The notes beneath the pieces are model-generated. The model was not told where the DNA came from. It did not search any database and saw only the letters and a program-made list of their open reading frames with translations. This document shows, one piece after another, positions 1 to 5,960 of a stretch of 5,960 nucleotides of DNA. The stretch is from a bacterium. Its GTDB lineage: Bacteria > Planctomycetota > UBA11346. The position numbers and the translations under genes are program-made. Position 1 is the first letter of the stretch; the number at the start of each line of letters is the position of its first letter. The stretch covers positions 1 to 5,960 of the forward strand of contig JAIFKN010000089.1 of the NCBI GenBank assembly GCA_020049615.1, written 5' to 3'.

Positions 1-629
1 TCACCCTGGTCGAGCTCCTCGTCGTCATCGCCATCATGGTCACGCTGATGAGCCTGATCATGGGCGGCGTCATGCTGGCCAAGCGCAGCGCCATGCGCGC
101 CAAGGCGGTGTCCCTGCTTGGGACTGTAGCCAGCGCGATCGACCAATACCGAACGCTGAACAGCAGCTATCCTGAAAGCTGGACGGTACCGTCGACCCCT
201 CCCGCCGCATGGACGGATGCGTTCAGCGCGGCTGGCATTAGTCCAGCCCCGTCAGCGAACACGGAAGTCTACGGGAGCGTGTTCGTGCAGGCTCTTGGCC
301 CGCCTATCGAGTACAAGGCCGCCCCAGATATTACGGATGATGCCTGGAAGCGCGCGAACGTACAACTCTCGTATCAGTTGGCGTCGTTGATCACCGACAA
401 CATCAAGGATGGCCAGTTAATTGATCCGTGGAAGAAGCCGCTGCGCTATCGCCCATTCAAGTTCTATCCGTGCACGGTAGCAGATACCGCCATGCCTCGC
501 GTCGATCGTCTGACCCCGCCAGGCCAGGACAGTTTCCAACTATGGTCAGCCGGACCAAACGGCACGGATGAGTCCAGCAATCCCGGTGATGGTGGGGACG
601 ATATCCCGAACTGGGTCAAGTCGCCGTGA
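1..629 (+). CDS. gspG: GspG-like major pseudopilin (5' end outside window)
   Basis: This is a type II secretion pseudopilin of the GspG (T2SSG) type, an inner-membrane protein that is cleaved by prepilin peptidase and assembled into the periplasmic pseudopilus. The frame is open from the first base. Bases 1-2 fit the end of a Phe codon, so the window opens at mature residue 1 of the class III prepilin motif F-T-L-V-E, with Glu at +5, followed by a hydrophobic helix. The ATG at 36 lies inside that helix and is not the start. After the helix comes an amphipathic stretch ending in I-D-Q-Y(50)...Y-P(57-58), the usual GspG pattern. A D-P-W-K-K-P-L-R-Y segment begins at residue 142. The C-terminus, G-P-N-G-T-D...G-D-G-G-D-D-I-P-N-W, matches the Asp-rich calcium-binding loop known in GspG. 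The mature protein would be about 209 residues, longer than classical GspG (roughly 140). The stop codon overlaps the GTG start of the next gene. Family is secure; a GspG-like pseudopilin outside a true secretion system is possible. Confidence 0.88.
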   Translation, partial: TLVELLVVIAIMVTLMSLIMGGVMLAKRSAMRAKAVSLLGTVASAIDQYRTLNSSYPESWTVPSTPPAAWTDAFSAAGISPAPSANTEVYGSVFVQALGPPIEYKAAPDITDDAWKRANVQLSYQLASLITDNIKDGQLIDPWKKPLRYRPFKFYPCTVADTAMPRVDRLTPPGQDSFQLWSAGPNGTDESSNPGDGGDDIPNWVKSP

Positions 630-1969
630 CGGCATTGCCGACACCCGTCGGCACGATCGGCGGACCTGCGTCCGTCGTTGGTCGGCACGCCTTCACCCTC
701 ATCGAAATCCTCATCGTTATCACGATCTTCATGATCTTGATGGGCCTGACCATCGGCAGCGTAGTGCGCGCACCGAAGGTCAACCGGATGATCGCTTCCG
801 AGCAGGCCATCGCAGACTGCATCCGCCAGGCCCGCCACACCGCCCGCACGACCGGACAGCCAGTGGTCTTGCTCCTGAAGCGGAACGAGCGTTCGATTGG
901 AGGTCTGGTGCGAACGACGCTGTGGTCAAAGACCGGCAGTTGGCCTGTGCCAATCGTCAGTGGCACGGCGTCCGACCCGCTGCCCGGTCGCACCGGCGAT
1001 GGCCTGTGGCTGCCCGAGGCGTTCAATCCGGCTGATTTCCCCGGTCGCGCCAATGAGATCCTGGCTGGCAACCCCGTCCTCGATCGCAACACCCGTCTCG
1101 CCCGTGGTGTCATCTCCGCTAGCCAGGGACCCCCCACCTTGCTGCTATCGCTTAGCGTGCGCCTGCCGATCGCCGGCGAAGCTGGCGGAGATGCCCAACC
1201 GCTCGTTCACGTCGGTAAGCATGTCGAGGGCAGCGACCCTACGTTCGGCAGCATCGACCAGAGCCTGTTTGGCCTCATGGTCATGCGGGCCGACGATGGC
1301 ATCCTAAATCCGACCCCAGCGCAGCTCGCTGCTCGTATGGCCAACCGTAGTCCCGTGACCCCAACCTGGGAGATCCTCGGCTGGGTACGCGACGCAGGCA
1401 TCCGGTATGAGGTCTCCTCGATCCTCGACGTTCCAACGGGTGCAACCCGCGTGGAGGGAGACCAGGCGCTGCTCAAACTGGCCGGAGGCGCAGACGACCT
1501 ATCCTCGAAGGGATTCGACATTGCCGCTCCGCTAGTCGGTGGTCAGTGGTGCGGGTTGTCGCTGCTGTTCGATGGCACCCGGCTGGTTCTCTACCGCGAC
1601 GGCCGCCGTATCGGCGAGAAAGCCGTGACCATCACCGGCTTGTATGACGCCCAGGGCCCAGAGCGCGTTTATATCGGCGTGCTAAAGGCCCAGTTGGGCA
1701 CTGGACCCGCTGCTTACATCGCTCCACAGGCTCTGACAGTTGACGACGTGCGCCTCGAACGCCTGGGCCACGAGATGATCGGCCTCGACGAAGCGGAGCG
1801 CCGCATCACCTGCCACCCTGAGGGCCGGGTCGAGGTCGACGCGGCGGCTGGCGGGCAGTTCACCCTGACGTCGGACAGCGGCGAGAATGCCCTTATCAGT
1901 GTCGACGCCGCTGGTTCGGTTCGCTCGGCCGCGGCCGCAACTGGCACCACTGCGGAGTTGCCGCCATGA
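626..1969 (+). CDS. GspH-like minor pseudopilin with inserted LamG-like domain
   Basis: This is a prepilin-like protein of 447 residues. The GTG start is chosen because it overlaps the upstream stop (GTGA) and gives a 22-residue leader; no clear Shine-Dalgarno precedes it. A TTG at 635 is a possible alternative. The cleavage motif is H-A^F-T-L-I-E (mature F23, Glu27 at +5), with Ala rather than Gly at -1, followed by a hydrophobic helix. Residues about 56-90 (A-D-C-I-R-Q-A-R-H-T-A...T-G-Q-P-V-V-L-L) match the GspH/FimT pattern. Residues about 240-380 resemble a concanavalin/LamG fold: W308-C-G-L-S-L-L-F-D-G-T-R-L-V-L-Y-R-D-G, then a strand ending V-D-D-V-R-L-E-R-L. From 392, R-R-I-T-C-H-P-E-G-R-V...I-S-V-D-A-A-G-S-V resembles the GspH C-terminal strands (r-I-t-F-x-P-d-G). 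The LamG part therefore seems inserted within a pilin fold. GspH is about 170 residues in classical systems. A role as a ligand-binding tip subunit is inferred. Confidence 0.85.
   Translation: MTALPTPVGTIGGPASVVGRHAFTLIEILIVITIFMILMGLTIGSVVRAPKVNRMIASEQAIADCIRQARHTARTTGQPVVLLLKRNERSIGGLVRTTLWSKTGSWPVPIVSGTASDPLPGRTGDGLWLPEAFNPADFPGRANEILAGNPVLDRNTRLARGVISASQGPPTLLLSLSVRLPIAGEAGGDAQPLVHVGKHVEGSDPTFGSIDQSLFGLMVMRADDGILNPTPAQLAARMANRSPVTPTWEILGWVRDAGIRYEVSSILDVPTGATRVEGDQALLKLAGGADDLSSKGFDIAAPLVGGQWCGLSLLFDGTRLVLYRDGRRIGEKAVTITGLYDAQGPERVYIGVLKAQLGTGPAAYIAPQALTVDDVRLERLGHEMIGLDEAERRITCHPEGRVEVDAAAGGQFTLTSDSGENALISVDAAGSVRSAAAATGTTAELPP
1954..1957 (+). promoter_or_regulatory. Ribosome binding site of the GspK-like gene
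   Basis: GGAG lies 8 bases before the ATG at 1966, inside the last codons of the upstream gene. It supports this start. Together with the ATGA overlap it suggests that translation is coupled to that of the GspH-like gene. By contrast, the GTG start at 626 has no comparable motif and probably depends on re-initiation after the GspG-like stop. Confidence 0.6.
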
Positions 1970-4900
1970 GCCCCGTACGCTCCGGTGCTGCGCTGATCAT
2001 CGCCATCAGCGTGCTAGCGGCTTTGCTGCTGCTGGCTCTGCCGTTTGTATTCAGCCAAACGGCTTCAATGGCTGGGGCCCAGGCTGCGGCATGGGGGGGC
2101 ACTGCCGGCAGAGGCCGCGGTAGTGCCGAGCAGACAGCGACCGCCGCAGCCGTCTATGTCAACGCCTGGCATCTGACCAACGTGTTGACGACAAACACTC
2201 CGCCTGCTCTGGCACGCGCCTACTCGGCCCTGCCGGAAGCCCTGGTCGAGGACGGGTGGGACGGCCAAAGTGACGACCGTCGCCGATTCGCCTTCCCCAC
2301 TGGCCTCGCCCGTACTAGCGAGGTGTCGGTACCCACGGCTGGCGCCGAGATCGAGGATGAGCAAGGCAAACTCGACGCAAACTCCTTGTCGCCGCTCGCT
2401 TGGGCCAAGGTGCTAGCTGCGGTGCAGGTGAAGGATCCGGGGACCCTGCGGTGGGCCTGGGATACCGATACGGGTCGACCACTAACCGACATCTTCCACT
2501 GGGGGGGATGGGCTGGTCGCAATGGGGCGATCTGGCGCCCGGCATCAATGTCGGCGCTGGATGTCTTTGTCGGCGACCCCTTGGACTATGGCCGTCTAGC
2601 CATCGGCTTAACTGACCACCGTGTAGGACTGCTAGGCGACCGGTACATTGCTGCTGACCAGTTGTTGGGTGCGGCTCCAGACATTTTGCCGATCGGTTCG
2701 GGCCCAAGGGATCCGGTCCTCAACCAACCAAGGATCCAGCAGCATATCGCTGACTGGGAGCAGAAGATCCGCGACGATCTCAAAAAGCGGGCGCCTTGGC
2801 GCAATCAACCGTTGACGCGCAGCGACCTCGCTCATCTCCGTCGCCATCTCACATTCCATACGCTTGGCCAGGGTCGTAGCGGTGTGGCTGATGTTGGCTC
2901 GATCATCGACATCACGAGTCTCGGCGACCAAGCCATGAAACACGACGCGCCCTCTGGTCTGCCGGTGGCCAACTGGGGTTTCATCACTACGGTTGGCAGT
3001 GATGGCCTTCCGCGGCGGTCGCGCCACTATGGCGGGTTCAACCAGGGACAAGGTCCCCAGGCGGAAGCTCGCGGCAGCCTGATTTGCGTAGAGGTCCCGC
3101 CCGCGGTCAACCTCAACTTGGTCGAGCCGCTGAAGCCGGTGGCGCTCGGGCTGTTCTGGCCGCAGGCGACGCTACCGCCAGTGTACACCGCCCTCGATCA
3201 GATCCCCCTGGCTATGTGCGACCCCGACCGCGGCGACGGCACCAGTCGCATGCCGGTACCACCGGTCGACGTGATGTCGTGGGGCGTCGTCACCGTAGAT
3301 GCCGGTGCTGCCGTAGTAGATCGCGCCGACCACCTCCAGGCCGAACGCCGTCGTCGGTCCGTCGTTCAGGCCGTCCCGCAGGAACGCACCATTGAGCGTC
3401 GCTGGAAGACGCAGGCCGATTACGCCGCCGACTTACTACTGAAGCGCTCCTCGAATATGGTCTCGGGCCCCAATGCTGTCAATCGGGTCACAGACCTGCC
3501 GTCCATTCGTCTAGCCGACGACGGCTGGTTAGAACCCGCGCCGCTGGGCAGCTTCAGCGCCAATCCCGGTATCAATGCCGACTGGCGTGCTACATTCGGT
3601 CTGGCGATGGCGCAGCCACTCGGCGATGTATTGAAGGCTGAAATCACCGGCTGGACTCTTGGTGCTGAGCCGGCCGCGGCCCCGGATGTTACAGTCACGC
3701 CTTCGCCACTCGGACCGCAGGGGCTGGAAGTTTCCGGTACGACCTTGGCATATAAGTTGACCAATAGTGATGGGCCTCTGCAGTTCTCTGGATCGCATCT
3801 TGATGAGATGCGTGGCCGACATGTGTCGCTGCGGTTCCGTGTCGAAACCTTCGCCAGCAGCGGCCCAACCTGCCTATTCGAAGCCCGCCAACCGGCGCTG
3901 GATGCCAACCGCAGCGTGCCGATGCCAGTCGATGCTGCGGACCAGCACTTGTTGCGCCTTGAGTATTTCCGGGCGGGCAGCGATGGATGGTTGGTGCTGC
4001 GCATGGCCAATGCCGCTATCCCATTGGCCACGAATACACTTCAGACCATGGCCGACGAGGGGAACGACCCCTTGCACGACAATCGGAGCGAGGCTGGCGC
4101 CAAGCCGGTGGCATACCAACCGCCCGTATGGGGCAAGGACGTCGGTGTGCGCCGCTTCGTCAAGGGCGGCCTGAAGCAGCGCTGGTACCAAGTGCAGGTT
4201 GTTATTGCCCACGACCGGCCAGGTGGCCAGGCGCTGATCCTGGACAGCCACGTCGGTCGCGACCTATTGGCCGACCTACCGGCGCCGCCGGCGGCAGTTG
4301 CAGACCTTGCGGATGGCGATTGGCACGCCTTCCCCGCCCTGCGCCTGGAGAGCACGCTCAGCCCAGTCGTGGCGTTGGGGCCGTCAAATATATCGGTACG
4401 TGTCCCCGTCGGTCTGGGCCTAGGCGATTTGCTGCCGCCGCGTGGTTTGGTCCGCATCGATGACGAGTGGATCGCCTATACTAGCCTCGGGACCAGTACG
4501 CTCAACGACTGCTGGCGTGGCCGGCGGCAGAACACGAACCAGGGGACACCGGTTGATCTCGATGGCGATGGACACCTTGAGAACAACGATGAGGACCCCA
4601 ACGACAACGGGATCCAGGACCTTCCGGCGGAAACCGATCTCGACGGGGATGGATATTGGGAAAATATCGATGAGACCGTTGTCCCCGCCTGGATGCAACG
4701 TCCGACGACCCAGGCCCACGCGGTAGGGGCGCGGGTATCCCCGGGTTGGACTCAGGCTCGTCTCACAGGGGGTCGGTGGTGGCGAGGGTCAGCGACAACT
4801 ACCCATGCGGTCCCGCTGTCTACGGATTGGCCCACGGGCAAGGTGACGGTGTCTACCATTTTGCCCATAAATACGCTCATAACGAGTCTGTCCGCGAACC

Positions 4901-5835
4901 GCACGACGGAGTTCCAGTTCACAACCACAACGGGAACCTTCCCCGCCAAAGGCTACGTCTTGATAGAGGACCAGGGAATCCGCCTGGTGGCTGCATACGA
5001 ACTGAACGGAACAACAACCATGAAGCTGGACTGGGATACGGCTACTGGGGGTGTTGATATCCAAAGCGGGCAAATCGTCCTGGCAAGCACCCAACCAACC
5101 ATTCGTTTGGCCAGCGTTGCTGTCCAGGATACCGATAATGTCACCGGCCGATCCTACCAGGAGATAGAGGGACTCATCCAGTTAATGAAGAGTGATGGAG
5201 CGTGCGAATGGCTTGCATACACCTGCACGGCCGATCGTAGCGCGATCACGACCCCACCATCGGGGCCGGTTCGCATTTCGGGGAAGTTTTTTGTCGACAT
5301 CAGGGGCTTTCCTGCAGGCGACACGGCTCAGCCATGGAACAACCGCCGAGGATGTCAGCGTACTGTCGAACAGGCATTTCTGAGCGGGGTAACCGTGCTG
5401 CCGATCCAAGATGACCTCAGCGGACAGCGGTTGCACTGCTTTGAAAGCGGTGATGTCGTGACATGTGTTCCAGACGTATTCCGTCTGACGGCGGTTCCGG
5501 GCGTCAGCCCAAGTTTCACGGCCCAGCCCGTTGCCATCCCAGTGCAGGTGGTGGTGCGTCATGCGGCGCGTGACGGCTATCCGGCTGCCGGAGGAGACCG
5601 CAAGTACGACACCAAAAACGAGTGGTTTGCCTGCTTAGAGGCTTGCACGACTTGCGGAGCAAGCCGTGCAATCCCGACTGCGGATGGGGTTCAGGCCGCC
5701 GACAGCGGCGGGCGCTGCGGACCGGCCCGATGCGCCGAGGGCTTCGGCGACGGCCGCGACGGAACCAGGAACCGGCGCCACCCCGAGGCCGAGGCGAAGC
5801 CGGGCTGGTGGTCACGGTCGTCGCGCATGCCGTAG
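1966..5835 (+). CDS. Giant GspK-like minor pseudopilin; 3' end probably disrupted
   Basis: This protein of 1289 residues resembles GspK, the minor pseudopilin at the pseudopilus tip, which is usually about 300-350 residues. The leader M-S-P-V-R-S-G^A is short and is followed by a hydrophobic helix (8-30). The +5 position is Ile, not Glu, as expected for GspK. I-E-D-E-Q-G-K-L-D-A-N at 129-139 matches the GspK 'DE-x-GK-x-x-x-N' signature, and V-N-L-N occurs at 381-384. Residues about 570-770 look concanavalin-like (L-R-F-R-V-E...; W740-Y-Q-V-Q-V-V-I...L-I-L-D-S-H-V-G). Two modules begin with E-W-[IL]-A-Y-T (834-839 and 1081-1086) and continue with R-G...T and Q-A-x3-G-x2-V; the first carries a calcium-loop segment (864-903). 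From C1223 onward the chain is Cys-, Arg- and Gly-rich and unlike the rest. It also overlaps a minus-strand frame, so the native C-terminus is doubtful. The start is supported by GGAG and the ATGA overlap. GspK-like assignment is moderately sure; the function of the large body is unknown. Confidence 0.78.
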   Translation: MSPVRSGAALIIAISVLAALLLLALPFVFSQTASMAGAQAAAWGGTAGRGRGSAEQTATAAAVYVNAWHLTNVLTTNTPPALARAYSALPEALVEDGWDGQSDDRRRFAFPTGLARTSEVSVPTAGAEIEDEQGKLDANSLSPLAWAKVLAAVQVKDPGTLRWAWDTDTGRPLTDIFHWGGWAGRNGAIWRPASMSALDVFVGDPLDYGRLAIGLTDHRVGLLGDRYIAADQLLGAAPDILPIGSGPRDPVLNQPRIQQHIADWEQKIRDDLKKRAPWRNQPLTRSDLAHLRRHLTFHTLGQGRSGVADVGSIIDITSLGDQAMKHDAPSGLPVANWGFITTVGSDGLPRRSRHYGGFNQGQGPQAEARGSLICVEVPPAVNLNLVEPLKPVALGLFWPQATLPPVYTALDQIPLAMCDPDRGDGTSRMPVPPVDVMSWGVVTVDAGAAVVDRADHLQAERRRRSVVQAVPQERTIERRWKTQADYAADLLLKRSSNMVSGPNAVNRVTDLPSIRLADDGWLEPAPLGSFSANPGINADWRATFGLAMAQPLGDVLKAEITGWTLGAEPAAAPDVTVTPSPLGPQGLEVSGTTLAYKLTNSDGPLQFSGSHLDEMRGRHVSLRFRVETFASSGPTCLFEARQPALDANRSVPMPVDAADQHLLRLEYFRAGSDGWLVLRMANAAIPLATNTLQTMADEGNDPLHDNRSEAGAKPVAYQPPVWGKDVGVRRFVKGGLKQRWYQVQVVIAHDRPGGQALILDSHVGRDLLADLPAPPAAVADLADGDWHAFPALRLESTLSPVVALGPSNISVRVPVGLGLGDLLPPRGLVRIDDEWIAYTSLGTSTLNDCWRGRRQNTNQGTPVDLDGDGHLENNDEDPNDNGIQDLPAETDLDGDGYWENIDETVVPAWMQRPTTQAHAVGARVSPGWTQARLTGGRWWRGSATTTHAVPLSTDWPTGKVTVSTILPINTLITSLSANRTTEFQFTTTTGTFPAKGYVLIEDQGIRLVAAYELNGTTTMKLDWDTATGGVDIQSGQIVLASTQPTIRLASVAVQDTDNVTGRSYQEIEGLIQLMKSDGACEWLAYTCTADRSAITTPPSGPVRISGKFFVDIRGFPAGDTAQPWNNRRGCQRTVEQAFLSGVTVLPIQDDLSGQRLHCFESGDVVTCVPDVFRLTAVPGVSPSFTAQPVAIPVQVVVRHAARDGYPAAGGDRKYDTKNEWFACLEACTTCGASRAIPTADGVQAADSGGRCGPARCAEGFGDGRDGTRNRRHPEAEAKPGWWSRSSRMP
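4555..4674 (+). repeat. Tandem thrombospondin-3/EF-like calcium-binding loops in the GspK-like protein
   Basis: Bases 4555-4593 and 4636-4674 encode two near-identical 13-residue units, D-L-D-G-D-G-x-x-E-N-x-D-E (residues 864-876 and 891-903), 27 residues apart. Between them is D-P-N-D-N-G-I-Q-D (877-885), which fits the thrombospondin type 3 pattern D-x-N-x-[DN]-G-x-x-D. The regular spacing of Asp and Asn oxygen ligands around Gly is the known signature of calcium loops. The two DNA units are similar but not identical, pointing to an old duplication. Calcium binding is inferred from the motif. Confidence 0.75.
5643..5671. repeat. Strong inverted repeat (hairpin) at the gene 3/minus-strand ORF junction
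   Basis: The sequence reads TTGCACG-A-CTTGC-GGA-GCAAG-C-CGTGCAA. The arms pair over 7 bp, one A·C mismatch and 5 bp, with a 3-base loop. Neither side is followed by a T tract, so this is not a standard intrinsic terminator. It sits 19 bases downstream of the minus-strand stop at 5691 and at the point where the GspK-like protein loses its character. It could be a bidirectional transcription-end hairpin, the end of a mobile element, or a dispersed palindromic repeat; the sequence alone does not decide. Confidence 0.6.
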
Positions 5836-5960
5836 CGGCGCTGGGTCTCGCCGGTGGCTTCGGCGGTGGTGGCGTACAGATCTCGCGCCTCGGCTATCAG
5901 AACCTGGGCGAAGTCGGCAAAGACGCGCCAGTCCCGTTGCTCGTTCGCATAGGCCAAGGT
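5691..5960 (-). CDS. Unidentified C-terminal fragment, convergent, running off the window
   Basis: The minus strand is open from the right edge of the window to a TGA at 5691-5693, giving 89 visible codons. There is no clear start; a TTG at 5957 is formally available, but the gene most likely begins beyond the edge. The first part (A-Y-A-N-E-Q-R-D-W-R-V-F-A-D-F-A-Q-V-L-I-A-E-A-R-D-L-Y) looks like a genuine amphipathic helical segment with strongly G/C third positions. The last ~40 residues are rich in Pro, Arg and Ser and look disordered. I do not recognise the family. It overlaps the last 145 bases of the GspK-like frame, and a strong inverted repeat follows its stop. A transposase or other mobile-element gene is conceivable, given its position at a disturbed gene end, but no catalytic motif is visible. 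It could also be an ordinary convergent neighbour. Confidence 0.5.
   Translation of the reverse strand, partial: TLAYANEQRDWRVFADFAQVLIAEARDLYATTAEATGETQRRYGMRDDRDHQPGFASASGWRRFLVPSRPSPKPSAHRAGPQRPPLSAA

Noticed and set aside
36..629. ATG at 36 as the start of the first gene
   Set aside because: It falls inside the hydrophobic prepilin helix; the frame is open to the window edge and the F-T-L-V-E motif lies upstream of it.
464..1137. Minus-strand and second plus-strand frames across the start of the GspH-like gene
   Set aside because: They are antisense or out-of-frame to two well-supported pseudopilin genes, Arg/His-rich and without motifs: typical GC-rich shadow frames.
3420..4457. Long minus-strand open frames (up to ~200 codons) inside the GspK-like gene
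   Set aside because: They show no domain or motif and lie wholly opposite a coherent coding region; they are explained by codon bias on the plus strand.
4555..4674. Dockerin domain
   Set aside because: The D-L-D-G-D-G loops resemble dockerin calcium loops, but the paired helices and conserved recognition residues are absent and the middle loop fits thrombospondin type 3 better.
4442..4726. Plus-strand frame rich in Thr and Arg over the calcium-loop region
   Set aside because: Its composition is the shifted reading of the repeated Asp-Gly codons of the main frame.
5643..5671. Rho-independent terminator
   Set aside because: The stem is strong, but no T tract follows on either strand, so I list it only as an inverted repeat.
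1..5960. CRISPR array, tRNA or rRNA, riboswitch, promoter
   Set aside because: No regularly spaced direct repeats, cloverleaf or rRNA core sequence was seen. The window is coding almost throughout, and the operon promoter must lie upstream of it.

Overview
The window is GC-rich bacterial DNA. It carries the 3' part of a plus-strand operon of type II secretion/type IV pilus-like pseudopilin genes, followed by a disturbed end where an unrelated minus-strand reading frame enters. No rRNA, tRNA or CRISPR array was seen. The organism cannot be named. Oversized minor pseudopilins, concanavalin/LamG-like domains and the 'FTLIEILIVITIF' style of prepilin N-terminus are, from general knowledge, common in the Planctomycetota/Verrucomicrobiota/Lentisphaerota group, so that group is the best guess (inference only).

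Layout: (1) 1-629 (+), a GspG-like major pseudopilin, cut at its 5' end by the window edge just at the mature N-terminus. (2) 626-1969 (+), a GspH-like minor pseudopilin, starting with GTG inside the previous stop region (GTGA overlap). It appears to have a LamG-like domain inserted in its pilin body. (3) 1966-5835 (+), a GspK-like minor pseudopilin of 1289 residues, about four times the classical length, starting with ATG that overlaps the previous stop (ATGA). It contains a GspK-type N-terminus and DEQGK motif, a probable concanavalin-like region, a three-loop calcium-binding segment and two copies of an 'EWxAYT ... RG ... QAxxxGxxV' module. (4) 5643-5671, a strong inverted repeat. (5) 5691-5960 (-), the C-terminal part of an unidentified convergent reading frame that overlaps the end of gene 3.

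The three plus-strand genes are packed without gaps and are probably co-translated. Together they encode one core-type subunit and two candidate tip-type subunits of a pseudopilus; no GspI or GspJ lies between the H-like and K-like genes. The extra domains suggest a pseudopilus tip that binds polysaccharide or another surface ligand (inference). The last ~67 residues of gene 3 look unrelated to the rest of the protein, so its true end was probably lost through insertion, rearrangement, a frameshift or an assembly join.
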